NCBI GenBank assembly: GCA_002179805.1
Contig: NAVB01001510.1
Location: 1-30,345, forward strand
DNA length: 30,345 bases
Reading direction: 5' to 3'
Source: Acanthamoeba lenticulata
Taxonomy: Eukaryota > Discosea > Longamoebia > Acanthamoebidae
A model generated the notes under the pieces. That model was not told the DNA's origin. It was given only the letters and a program-made list of their open reading frames with translations, and did not search any database. Of the stretch, positions 10,545-21,468 are shown piece after piece. Within the stretch, counting starts at the first letter, position 1, and each line of letters begins with the position of its first letter. Made by a program: the position numbers and the translations under genes.

Positions 10545-10604
10545 CTGTTTGTGTGTCGTTTTTCTTCTTTTTCTTTTCTTTGCTGCATGTTTTTTTTATT
10601 TACC
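10545..10604. promoter_or_regulatory. 60-bp bidirectional promoter/5' region
   Basis: Only 60 bp separate the start codons of the PrsW-like protease (-) and acyl-CoA oxidase (+). The plus strand is almost pure pyrimidine, mainly T with C (for example TTTTTCTTCTTTTTC), ending TATTTACC before the ATG. Both 5' untranslated regions must be very short or overlap, or the upstream promoter elements lie inside the opposite gene. Confidence 0.6.
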
Positions 10605-13600
10605 ATGGCGCAACAAGAGGGGACCTTGGCGTCTCACCGCGTGCCCTCTTCAGCGCTGCAGCGTGTCGCACTGCTCCAGAGGCACCTCACCCACGGTGCT
10701 GTGTTTGGCCATCACGAGCAGGCTCTCCGCCAGCACCTCACCCACGGCCAGCAAGATCTGTTGCTGTCGCCTGTGGAGGCCCTTGCCCGAGAGCGAGAAG
10801 GATCGTCCTTCTCTGTGCGACAACTCACCCGCTTCCTCAATGGGGGTGAGGAGAAGACTCGATGGTTGGAGCTTGCTGCTCAACTCATTGAACGCGACCC
10901 CGTACTGAACGACAGTACGGGTGCCGCAGGAATGAGTCCACACGATCAGACCGTGCCGGAGCTGCGCGAACGGTACGCAATCAGGTCGGGTGGGGTGATG
11001 TCGGTTTCGTGGTGGGGTGCGCGTTGGGACCTCCCTTCGGGAAGCGTATGCTTTGCGGTGAAGAAGAACTCTTCTTCAATACTTGGCGTGGGCCGGCGGG
11101 AGCGTCGTACACAGGACGATGCGTAAGATCGCTCGATACATGGAGCTTGTCCGGCATGGGCCGCTTGGTTCCAACGAGCCCCTCCACCTCGCCTTTAATC
11201 GGTACGCACCTGGGCTCTACCTTCAGGGAATCTGAATCAGCTCTCTGGTTGCTGTGCTTGTTTGTCGCCAAGCGCGAGCTGATCACTCCACACTTGTGTG
11301 TGTGTGTGTGTGTGGACGCTTTCATGATGAACCCAGGCTCATGCACCTGTACGATGCGTCGTTCTCCATGCGAATCGGCGTACACTTTGCCCTGTTCCAT
11401 GCGGCTATCGAGAGCGGCGGTACGCCCGAGCAGGTTGCGCGCTACGCCGCCCCGACCAGGTTTGTCTCCCTCCCTCTCTCCCTCTCCCTCTCTCTCTCTG
11501 TCTCTTTTATGCCCCATCTTCTTCTTCTTCTTCTCCTCCTCCTCTCCTGCTCCTGGCCCGCAGCGGCAGGTATGCTGTAGTCGTGGCTCAGGTGTGTCTC
11601 TATGGCCCCTCCCCTGCCCCCCGCCATCGTGTGGCCCGGGTTGTGTGTGGTGGCGGTGGTATGGCGTAATTATGACGGTCATGATGGTGATGGTGACAAT
11701 GACGTTCATCACCTGGAGGGATATGCGCATCATCGGCTGCTTTGGTACCCTCCCTCTCTTTATTCTTTTCCTCATTTTATTTTATTTTATTTATTATAAT
11801 CAAATGATATTATGCACGATGCGCGTGTTTCTTCTTCTATCCCTGCCCGCTTCTGTCGGACTGGTTCAAACGGGTGACTTTTTATTCACTCTGCCAATGT
11901 CCCAACGTTGATAGGCATGACGGAGCTGGGGAACGGGACCAGCATCCAATCCTTCGAGACCACGGCCACCTTCCACCAGGCTACGGACACTTTCGCTATC
12001 CACAGGTGAGATCAGGGGCCCCGCTGCTCCCTCTTCGCCACCCCAACGAGGCCTCGAGTTTACTCGTTCCTTCCTCACTCTGAGTGCATGTCGGAGCGCA
12101 GCCCGACTTTGACGTCGACCAAGTGGTGGATCGGGATGGCCGCTCATGTGCGTCTCCTGTCCCTCCTCCTCCTCCTCCTCCTCCTCCAGCGGGTGTCTGC
12201 GTGTGTGTGTGTGTGTGGATTAAACCTATATAGTCTCATATTATTAGACGTGTCCCTCTGTGTCTCTTCTCTCTCTTTCTCTCTCTATGTTTTTATATAT
12301 AAATATATATATGTATTTCCACGCTCGCGCTGACACCACGGCAGACCGCGACGCACTGCATCGTGTTTGCACGCCTCCTCATCGGCGGAGTCGACTACGG
12401 CGTACACAACTTCGTGGTGCCCATCCGGGATGTGAAGACCGGGAGCCTCCTGCCCGGAGTCACCATCGGCGATGTCGGGCCCAAGTGGGGCCGCCACGTA
12501 CCGCTTTATCTCTCTCTCTTTCTCCCTTTTTCCTCTCTCTCTCTCTCTCTCCCTCTCTCTCTTTATCTCTGTTTCTCTCTCTCTCTCTCCCCCTCCTCTC
12601 TGATTCCTTCTTTTCCGCAGCGGAGCGGGGCGGGCACTCACCCTTTGTGTATACATCTATACTCGTGTGGGCGTACATGCGCCGACAGGGTCTGGACAAC
12701 GGCTTCCTGCGGTTCACGGAGGTGCACGTCCCACGAGACAACATGCTCATGAAGTGGTCTCGCGTGACGCGCGAAGGCCGCTTTACACCGCCGCCCATTC
12801 CGCAAATGGCCTACGGTGCCCTCCTGGCCGGGCGTGTGGCCGTCGTACGTGGGGATGGGCCCTTCCCTCTCCTCCCTCCTCCCCCCAAACCGCTGCTCGA
12901 TCGATCAATCGAGGGGACTGACGCATGTATGGGCTGGGTGGCATTCGACTGGCGCCTCCTGTGTTGCGCCTGCCCGCCCCTCAGATGGGCCAGTCGGCAG
13001 ATGTCATCAAAAAGGTCGTCACCATCGCCACGCGCTATGCAGCGGTCCGCCAGCAGCACACGGTGCCCAGTTGGGACGACTCCACCGGCTTGCGGTTCCA
13101 GCCCCCTCCTCCTCTCTTTCCCCATTCTCCCTCCCGCTCGCCTCCCCTCGCCACCTTTGGAGCTGACGGGCCCGCGGTGATCACCAACCCCCCCCCCTTT
13201 GATGTGTGTGTGTGATGGCCTCGTGGCGGGGGTTGGGGGGGGGGAGTAGGAAGCAATCGCATCTGCTGGACTTGCAAGCTCACCAGCTACGGCTGCTGCC
13301 CTGCCTTGTGCGTCTCTCTCTCTCTCCTTCCCCCCCCCCGCCGGAATCCAATCCAATCCAATCCACGATCTCCCTCTATCCTCCTCCTGCTCCTGCTCCT
13401 GCTTCTCTCCTCGACTAACGGGAGGGGGGGGCGGATTGGAATGATCCCCCCGGGGGGGGGGTACCTGGGATTGGCGGGGGAGAAGAAGGGGGAGGAGGTG
13501 CTGACGGGGAGGAATGGTGGCGTTGGTGGTGGTGGTGGTGGTGGGGGGGAGCAGGCCGAGGCTTTTGCCCAGCATTTTGTGACGCAGGAGGTGGCGGAAC

Positions 13601-15273
13601 GCTACCACCGCCTCCAGGAGGCCCTCCGCCGCAACGACCTCACGGACTTGCCCGATTTCCACGCCACCTCGTCTGGCCTCAAGGTGCCTCACCCCCCCCC
13701 CAAACCCTCGCCCTTCCCTCCCTCCCGCCAACAGGCGCGCTTCTTCTTCTCGCCGCTCCCCCGTAGACGGACAGGGGGAAGGGCGAGGGCGAGGAGGCAA
13801 CGGGTGGTGGTGGTTAGGGGGAGTAGCCAAATCGATGTATGTGGTGGGATGATGATGATTGATGATGATGTTGAATGATGATGCTGATTGATGGTGGCAG
13901 GCGTGGACCACATGGGCCACACAAGACGCCATTGAGACCTGTCGTCGTGCCTGCGGCGGTCACGCGTACGCGATTCGTTGCGCCGTGATCTGTATGGTCT
14001 GTCTGTGTGTCTGTGTGTTGTGCCTCATCTCCTCCCCCTCCCCCTCCCCCCTGTTCGTCCACGGGGGAGCGGCGAACAGGTACCACGCCTACGCGGGACT
14101 GTCCTCCACGCTGGCCGAGTGGGCGGTGTTGATCACGGGCGAGGGCACGTTTGAGGCACCTCAGCGAGGGAGGAGGCGGGATTGGGGGGGGGGGATGTCC
14201 TCGGGTTCTTTTTTGCGCGCTCGCCACTGCCCCCCACCTGACCCCCCCTCCCCTCCCCCCAATGCGTGTTTGCGTGTGTGCTGGCGGCGGGTGTGATGAT
14301 GGGAGAGCAGGGGACAACATGGCGCTGGCGCAGCAGAACGCGCGGTATCTCGTGGGCGCCGTCAAAAAGATCGCGGCAGGCCAAGGCCACCTTCTGCAGG
14401 AGACCTCGGCGGCGTACCTCGTGCCCTCTGGTGCTGCGCCTCGCCTGATCGGACAGGAAGCTGAGGAGGACGAGGCTGTGCGGGCTCTCCGAGACGAGGT
14501 CACGACTGGAGGGCCGGCCGCGCTGCTAGAGCCTGCCGTGCAGGAGAAGATCCTGTCTGCGCTGGCCCGCACTCACCTCTTCCGCACGGCCAGGCGCCTG
14601 TACGAGCTGCGCCACGCCAGCATGGCGAAGGGCGCCTCTGCTCAAGCCGCCGGTGCGACTGCGTGGAACCGGTGCATGGCGGATCTCGTGCTGAGCTCCA
14701 AATTCCACTGCCTCGTCGTCTCGCTCCGCTCCTTTGTCTCTGCTGTGGGCGGATGGCACCGACAGCAGCAGCTTCGTGAAGAGGCTCCTCCCTCTCCCCC
14801 ACTGGACGGCGCGCAGTCCAGTTCAGGAGACGAACCTGTGGGCGCGGTTCTCAAGCGCCTGTGCGCCCTGTACGCCTTGTGGCACATCTCGCTCGAGATG
14901 AAACACTTGCTCCAAGAGGGTGTGCTCGCGCCCTCCCATGCGCAGTGGGTGGAGCAGCTCATCAAGGACGAACTGCTTCCGGGTACGTAATTTGAGGCTG
15001 CAGCTCCTCCGCCGCTACCACCACCACACCAACAGCACGCAACAAATAATATACCCTCCTCCTCCTCCAGGATTGCGGGGTGATGCCGTGGCGCTGGTCG
15101 ATGCATGGGCTTTGCCCGATTTCGTGCTGGGTTCTGTGCTGGGCGCGTGGGACGGCGACGTGTACCGCCGCTACTTCGACGCCGTGACGAGCTCGCGCTA
15201 CCAGGAAATGGTGACCAACGAGGGCCAGCCCTTTTACTGGGACGAGGTCATTCGCCCACTGCTCCGCTCCTAA
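10605..15273 (+). CDS. ACOX: Peroxisomal acyl-CoA oxidase
   Basis: Catalyses the first, FAD-dependent, H2O2-forming step of peroxisomal beta-oxidation. Exons: 10605-10972, 11115-11201, 11337-11459, 11719-11744, 11915-12005, 12102-12147, 12345-12497, 12689-12844, 12985-13062, 13254-13307, 13555-13683, 13901-13965, 14080-14144, 14311-14982, 15071-15273; 771 residues. Family blocks: [13 protein letters not shown] (flavin/substrate site, about 200-211), [76 protein letters not shown] and ITGEGDN with the catalytic glutamate at 480. Near the N-terminus RVALLQRHL (20-28) is a PTS2 nonapeptide (R-V-x5-H-L); the C-terminus PLLRS is not a PTS1. The usual GGHGY reads GGHAY here, across the exon 12/13 junction. 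The exon 9 end and exon 10 start (13062, 13254) are the least certain; an extra 6-nt exon near 11565 is possible. Confidence 0.9.
11295..11314. repeat. (TG)n microsatellite in acyl-CoA oxidase intron 2
   Basis: Ten TG units in the intron 11202-11336, just upstream of its acceptor. Confidence 0.85.
11719..11744 (+). other. 26-nt microexon of acyl-CoA oxidase
   Basis: Encodes DMRIIGCF at the start of the conserved GCFxMTELGxG motif. It is flanked by GGAG acceptor and GTACCC donor sequence and keeps the phase 2 to phase 1 transition. The acceptor is poor in pyrimidine, and the preceding intron is 259 nt. Confidence 0.65.
12507..12602. repeat. (CT)n-rich low-complexity tract in acyl-CoA oxidase intron 7
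   Basis: Nearly pure CT repeats on the plus strand between the donor at 12498 and the acceptor at 12688. It gives long spurious S/L-rich and R/E-rich reading frames on both strands. Confidence 0.85.
13419..13554. repeat. G-run-rich tract in acyl-CoA oxidase intron 10
   Basis: The plus strand holds many runs of four to nine G (around 13424-13432, 13453-13461, 13476-13481, 13544-13549), including CCCCCC directly followed by GGGGGGGGG. The RNA could form a G-quadruplex or a C/G hairpin just before the exon 11 acceptor. Confidence 0.6.
14145..14310 (+). other. Non-canonical GC-AG intron at the acyl-CoA oxidase catalytic motif
   Basis: Exon 13 ends GGCGAGG and the intron starts GCACGTTTG, ending GAGAGCAG. 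Splicing there joins G|GG to give TGEGDNM, the canonical catalytic EGDN motif, in phase. The nearest GT donor, four bases on, needs another acceptor (...GGGAG) and inserts two residues, giving GEGTAGDN. Confidence 0.65.
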
Positions 15274-15346
15274 GAGTCTGTCCTTGTTGGAACCCAACAA
15301 CGCGTTGCGCACATACGACGTCGCACCGATTGCAACTTTACAAAGC

Positions 15347-18300
15347 TCAGTCCCGGTCGGCGTCGTCGGCCTCCTCTTCCTCCTTGAAGAGAGCACGAAG
15401 GGGCGGCAGAAGGTGCGGCAGGACGGGGAGCTGGTGTAACGGCACCGACATGAGGTCGAAGGCGATGCCCATGTGTTCCTCGGCTCCCGCTGATTCGACC
15501 ACCGGGATCTTGGGATACCTCTGGCTGAAGTGGAACATCGCCACAAACTCGGCGCCCATCCTGCTCCCTCCCGCACCACCAGCCGACCAAGGTGATTTGA
15601 TGAGGCTCTTGCGCTATGGAGGGCGGGATGGGGCGGGGTCTCTTCAGAGTCGACGTACTCGGCTCCGGACGAGAGGGCTTCCGACGTGGTGGAGTGGTAC
15701 TTGGCCACAGCTTCATCGGCCATGCCGTCCTCGAACGTGGCCTCGTGGATGAGCAGCGTGGCCCCTCGCCCCACCTCCACCAGCTGTGCGCACGGCCTCG
15801 TGTCCCCTGCACATCGGTAATTCATAATGGATTCATGTAAACAAGTGTACCTCTCACGTGAGTGTGGCCAAGTGGGCAAGCAGGAAGGAAGCAAGAAAAA
15901 AAGGGTATTAATGCCAAAGGAGAGGGAAGATTGCGTATTTGGCGTCAGCGCAACGTAAATGCACATCGCACAGGACACGCACCTCATACCGAGGACACCA
16001 CACACAATTTGGGGAGGAGGAGGGAGGAGGGCACACGATGACGCATGAGAGGGTTACGAACCCGAGTAGACGAGCTTCCAGCCGGATCGGTGCGTGAGCG
16101 CGAAGCCATACGCGAACGGGCAGTGGAGCACCTCGGCGCTCCGGACCTCCGTCAGGCCCAGGCCCTCTTCGAGCTGCCCGCGAATGGGATGGGACGGGTC
16201 GTGGAGGGCGTGGCAGGGCACGAAGCGATAGGCCAGCCCCTCGATCTGGGACGAGTACTCGCCCAGCCACTCCTGCAGGGCGGGCGGGCCCACCACCAGC
16301 AGCGCCTCTTCTTCCTTCTCGTCCTCCTCTTCCTCTTCCCCGCCGTGGGCGGTGGCCTCCTGGCGGGAACAGCGACGGCGGCGGAGGAGGTCCTGCCGGA
16401 GGGCGAGGATGCGGAGGAGGCCCAGATGGTGGTCGGCGTGCATGTGCGATATCAGCACCACGCGAAGCTCCTCCACCAGCCCGAGGGCGCGCTCGCGTCC
16501 GAATCGGCGGGCCAGCTGCCCAAAGCTGCCCTCCCCCGCGTCCAGGAGGAGGCCCCCCTTGCCCGGCACCGCCACGAACACCGACGACACTGTTGTGGTC
16601 GCCAACAACCCCCCCCCCCCGCCCACAACATTGTTGTCGTCAGTATCACCAGGACCAACCTCATGTCCGTAAGCCATTAGAAGAAGCATTTAGGCGCGTA
16701 CCGTTGCGGTACTTGGAGGGAATGGCGGCGCCCGTGCCGAGGAACACCACCTCCGGCTGGCTCTCCGCCCCGCCAAAGCGCTGGCGGGCGCGCTCGGCCG
16801 TCGCGCTGGTGGAGAAGGAATCGAGCCACGCGTGCAGCTCTCCGCGCAACACCCGCAGCTCGTCGTTGCACTCCATCTCGGCGGCCACCTCCTTCTCGTC
16901 CACCTGCTGCATCACCTCGCTCGTGTCCAACCCTGGGCCCAGCCCCACCAGCCCCCCCCCAAAACACCACCGCGGCGTGACAAGAGGAGTCCAGTCATAC
17001 ATGAGTAAACTCCACGGGCTCAAAAATCTCCAGCGAGCGCCGTCCATGGCCTGCAATTATTTCTGCTCTATTTTGGGGGGGCGAGGGGAGGAGGAGCGAA
17101 AGAGAGAGAGAGAGAAGAAAGAGAGAAAGAGAGAGCTTTATGCGCCGTACCAACAGCGGTCGGGGGCGCCAGCAGGAACTTGAGAAGGGGCTCCGCCGCC
17201 ACCGTCTTCTTGGGAAGACCCTCTGCAGAATCATTGGCCATTGTGCGTGTCAGTACGGGCCACATGAGGGCCACCGGCCTCCTCATCCTCCTCCTGCTGT
17301 TGCTGCTGCTGCGAATGGATGGTGGCGACACTCACCATGATGATGGTGGTGGTGGTGCTGCTGCTGCTGCTGGTGGTGCTGATGAAAAGGATGACGGGGA
17401 GGGTGTTGGGAAGAGGCGCACGGGGGAGGACAGGCAGGCGGAGGTCCATGGCGGGCAATGGGAAGATGCCGGCGTGGAGGCTGTGGAGCTTGTAGTGGTT
17501 GCGCAGGGCCCCGAGGAACACCGGGCGCTGGGGACACACATGCTCGTTCACCACCACGTGCTGGGCATTTCCATCACCGGACCGCGCATGCAGAACACAC
17601 ACACACACCCGCACCCCGCTCCAAAGGCATACACACACGCACGCACACACACACACACACACGCACGCCCATTCACAGACCGGACCAGACCAGACAAACA
17701 GAAGACCTCCGAGCGTGAGTTTTGCGTCACGAGGATGACGATGACGACGAAGCGGGGACGGGAGGCCAGAGAAGGGGGGCGAGTAGATCTGACCTGCGTT
17801 TGGGGACCAAAGGAGTGCATCCAGGCGCGGTAGGCGTCGCTGTGGAGGAGCACCTCCTGCGGGGTGATGTGTAGGATGCACCCCACGGTGATTCGCTCTT
17901 CCTCCTCCTTGCCCGATTGTCCCTTCTTCCTGTTCTTCTCCTTCTTGTCGGCGGGAGCCGCGGACGAGTAGGCACGCCAGGCCGGGTGGGCGGTCAACAC
18001 GTCGACGTACTCGGCCGACGGGCAGTGGACGAGCACGAACACGGTGCCGGGGCGCGGCGGCCCGATGCAGTCCGAGGGCTGCACCTGTCGGCCGTCAGGC
18101 ATGGAGATCGTCTCCCCCTTGCACAGCCGCCCTGATGCTCGCGCAGGCCAGCCCCATCAGACCCACTTGCCTTGTGTTATTTGCCGAAGCTAAGCTGCGT
18201 ACCGAAGAGCGGCCCCGAGGGCACGCCAAGGGCTTTGGCCCGCGCGGCGTCAAACTTGCCCGGCAGATCGGGCGAACGGCAGATGTAGCACACGACCGCC

Positions 18301-19866
18301 GTCGAGGGCCCTCCGTTGCGCGCGACCAGCGGCGCCATGCGCCCCGATGGCACGCCCTCGTGCCGGTGGTGCGAGTGGCCCCCTTCCTCCGCTGCGGAGA
18401 TGGAAGCAGCCCCCCCCGCGTGCGCGCGGGTCCCGTGTGTCAGCAGATTTCCTCCGTCTGCTCCTCCTCCTCTTCCTCTTCCTCCCGCCTCCCGCCTCCC
18501 CCACTCGCGCGCTACCGCATGCTCGTTGCTTGCAGGCACACACGGATGTGTCTCGCGCCACACAACACGCCCAGCCCCGGGGAAGGAGAGGCACAGAGGC
18601 ACGACAGCACACACGCACGCGCGCGCGCGCACACACACACACACACACGCATGACATGCGGAAATACATTTGGTACGTTTTCGTGGGGCTTCGGCCAGCG
18701 GCGAGTCCGACGGGGCAGACGGGAGTGCGGGCGTCGAAGAGGTAGAGGAAGGGGCAGAGGCTGCCTGGAGGCGGCCGATGTCGTGGGCCAGCACGATGCT
18801 CGAGGCCCGTTGGCCTGCTGCATAGGCCGGCGAGTCGGCCACGGACGAGAAGACCCACGCATGGGAGCCCTCCCGCGACTTTCGCTTCCGTTCGGGGGCC
18901 GTCGGAACAGAGTCAACGTCTGTCGCTGCGGCCTTCTCGCCCGGTGCGAGCGGATCGACACCATCGGCATCGAGGCCGCCCTCGTAAGCAAGTGGAGCCT
19001 CGCTGGCGGGACGGCCAGCAGAGTCATCGGGTGGAGCTGGCGGCAGCGGAGTGGTGGAGGGACAGGGGGCGAGGGCGGGCTCGGAGGGGAGAAGCAACTC
19101 CACCGCCGTGATGCGCAAGTTGCCGTCGTCGAACACGGTCGACTCAGGGTGAGCCTCGTCCTCCACGAACTCGCGGGCGTTGAGCACCAGGTGCCGTCTG
19201 TGCGTACGTATGCGTGTGCCGTGCGAATGATGATAGTGGTCGTGGTGGTGGTGGTGGTGGTGACGCATCGTCCCGGGAGGGGAATGTAGGAAGGAAGGAA
19301 GGAAGGAAGGAATGAGTGAAAGAGCGAGTCCCCACAAGAGCTGTAAAGCTTGCGCGCAGAGAAAAGCGGAAGGAGGAGGGGGAAAGGAAGAGGGAGAAGC
19401 GATTGATGGCGCAACCGGTTGATGAAGTAGCGAAGGCTGGTGATGAAGTTGCGCGTGTGGCGAGGCCCATGGATGGAGATGCTCTGGGCGCCCGGCATGT
19501 TCTGCAGCGCGTCGGCAACCGTCAACAATGCACCTGGCACGCGCACAGCATCGTGAGCAGGCGGTAATGACACCCGGAAAAGAGGGCCCCTCTTGGCTTA
19601 CCTGGCAGGCCGCCGATGTTCTCCCAGTGCAGGCGGGTGAGGAAGATGTCTTTGATCTTGGCCAGACGGATCTTCGGCCGGGGTGGACTGCGTCAGCCGC
19701 ACTGATGTTCCCGGAGGGAATGAGGCACGTGTACCTTGTGCTCCGTGCAGAACCGCTGAGTGCCCTCACCACAGTTGAAGAGAAATCGTTTTTGGTCGAA
19801 GAATATGAGAAGGGTGGGAGTTGAGTCGCCCGTGGCGGTGCCAAGCACTTGTGCGTAGATCTTCAT
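15347..19866 (-). CDS. ELAC2: tRNase Z, long form (ELAC2 type)
   Basis: Endonuclease that removes the 3' trailer from pre-tRNAs. Exons in transcript order: 19866-19735, 19671-19602, 19533-19416, 19197-18668, 18391-18203, 18131-17794, 17560-17336, 17220-17151, 17050-17001, 16906-16702, 16589-16062, 15806-15659, 15560-15347; 938 residues. The N-terminal half is the inactive beta-lactamase-like domain (FNCGEGTQRF, FLTRLHWENIGGLPG, SISIHGPRHTRNFI). The active C-terminal half begins PEVVFLGTGAAIPSKYRN and carries LLLDAGEGSFGQL, zinc site SHMHADHH (H691, H693, D695, H696), YSGDTRP (D820), LLIHEATFED, KYHSTTSEA (H856) and MFHFSQRYPKIP (H878). All metal ligands are intact. Insertions relative to human include an acidic/Ala/Pro linker in exon 4 and a KEKNRKKGQ-rich stretch in exon 6; a run of E/D interrupts the exosite-side loop after HADHH. 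The acceptors of exons 8 and 10 (17220, 16906) and the exon 4 donor (18668 or 18677) are the doubtful junctions. Confidence 0.92.
17336..17372. repeat. Trinucleotide tract coding Ser/Thr run in tRNase Z exon 7
   Basis: On the minus strand a run of AGC and ACC codons encodes TTSSSSSTTTTIIM at the exon end, directly before a GTGAGT donor. It lies between the two tRNase Z halves and could vary in length between strains. Confidence 0.6.
17636..17664. repeat. (CA)n microsatellite in tRNase Z intron 6
   Basis: Imperfect CA/CG-CA run within the intron 17561-17793. Confidence 0.8.
18609..18650. repeat. (CA)n/(CG)n microsatellite in tRNase Z intron 4
   Basis: Alternating purine-pyrimidine run of CA, then CG, then CA in the intron 18392-18667; such runs can adopt Z-DNA. 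Confidence 0.8.
19287..19314. repeat. (AAGG)n microsatellite in tRNase Z intron 3
   Basis: About six AAGG units on the plus strand in the intron 19198-19415; on the transcript strand it is a CCTT pyrimidine tract. Confidence 0.85.
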
Positions 19867-20239
19867 GGCCGCACTTCTCTTCTTGCCGCTGCTGCGGAGC
19901 CGGCCACCACAAGGTTAAATGATCCAAATTCTTTTGTCCGCGAATGGTTTCTCCTCCTTTTCCTGCCTTCCCTTCGGTGCCAACAAAAAGTATTTATGTT
20001 TTTGCAATTTTCAAATTGTATTTATACTGTAAAGACAACAAAAAAAGAAGAGGAAAGAGGGGCGAGGGCTAAGAGTTGTCAAGGGGACGAAGACCGTCAC
20101 TTTCGTCGGTGGCGGCAGGAACGATGGTGCCGACGTCGGCGATGTCGTGGGTGGACCGGACCTTGGACGACACGTAGCACAGTATACCTGGCGACACGCC
20201 GGGCCGTCGCATGTGGTCATGCCGTGCCGCCACCTCCAG
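19867..20239. other. Intergenic: upstream of tRNase Z, downstream of hybrid kinase
   Basis: 373 bp between the kinase stop (20240) and the tRNase Z start (19866), both read on the minus strand. The part at about 19980-20060 is much richer in A/T than its surroundings and holds a candidate TATA box and a short inverted repeat (CAATTTTCAAATTG, 20005-20018). No gene or RNA recognised. Confidence 0.6.
20019..20026 (-). promoter_or_regulatory. Candidate TATA box for tRNase Z
   Basis: TATAAATA on the minus strand within the A/T-rich island about 150 nt upstream of the tRNase Z start codon. It is the only good TATA match in this gap. The distance allows a 5' untranslated region of about 120 nt. Confidence 0.35.
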
Positions 20240-21436
20240 TCACGCGTCCTTGGACAGGTTGAGGAAAGACTCAATGGTCTGCTTGAGACTCTCGGCGTGG
20301 ATGGGCTTGGAGATGTAGCCGTCCATGCCGCCTTCGAGGCACTTCTCGCGGTAGCCCTGGATGGCGTGGGCCGTCATGGCGACGATGGGCGTGTGGCCCT
20401 TGCCCTGGCGCTTCTCGAGCTCGCGGATCTTGGCCGTCGCCTCGAAGCCGCCCATCTCGGGCATTTGCACGTCCATGAGGATGAGGTCGAACCGATGGCC
20501 GCGCGCTGCCTCCACCGCCTTTCGTCCGTTGTCCGCCAGCGTCACCGCATACCCAAACCTTTCCAACAATCTGTTGTTGTTGTGGTCGTGGTGGTGGTGA
20601 GCCCGCCTGATGTCGGGAAGAACAAAGAAGAGGGGGGGATCTCTTGGGGGGGGAGGGCGGACCTGATGGCAAGCTTCTGATTGACGACGTTGTCCTCGGC
20701 GAGGAGGATCTTCTGCTTGGGTTTGCCCTGCACGGTGAGGAGCGGGGAGCCACCGGCCGTGGTGTCGCTGCAGGAAGAAGCCATGTGGATGGGCTCCTTC
20801 TCGAAGGGCTTGAGGAGCGCGTAGAGCAGCTCGCTCTGGCCCACGGGCTTGTTGAGGTAGGCGCACATGGGCGGGCACGAGTGCTGGCTCAGGATGTCGC
20901 GCTTGGAGGTGGTGGGCGAGAGCATGAGGATGATCATGGTCTCCCTGGTGATGATGCGGTTCTCGGTGAACTGGGCCACGGTGAGGCCTTCCAGGTCGTC
21001 GGGGATCTGCGAGACGAGGAGCACGTATTCGAAGGGCTTCTGCGTGAGCGACGACTCGGCGAAGAGCTCCGTGGCCTCGTGCACGGTGTCCACCAGCACG
21101 GGCTCCATCTGCCAGTGGAGCAGCATCTGCGAGAGGATGCGCCGGGAGGTGATGTTGGCATCGACCAGCAGCACGCGACGGCCCGCGAGCACAGCCGTCT
21201 GCTGCTTCTGGTGCGGCGACTCGTCGCGGCCGAGGCCGAACGTGGCGGTGAAGTGGAACAGACTGCCCTTGTCCGGCACGCTCTCGGCGGTGAGTTTGCC
21301 CTACGCGCGCGCGTGCGTGCGTCAGTGGCGCGTGGGGGCGAGGAGAAGAGGAGCCCAAAAACCAAAACAAAAAGTCGGTGCGGGGAGAGTCACCGGTGAG
21401 GTATCCCCTACCTGCATGAGCTGCACAAGGCGAGTC

Positions 21437-21468
<32 letters not shown>

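Noticed and set aside
12811..13932. 373-codon minus-strand open frame over acyl-CoA oxidase
   Set aside because: Runs through G/C-rich introns of the oxidase; proline, histidine and arginine tracts only, no motif.
18135..19289. 384-codon plus-strand open frame over tRNase Z
   Set aside because: Antisense of tRNase Z exon 4-5 and introns; only low-complexity Arg/Val composition.
20011..20274. Minus-strand 87-codon frame just after the kinase
   Set aside because: Out of frame with the kinase C-terminus and Cys/Arg/Pro-rich without motif; it is 3' untranslated sequence.
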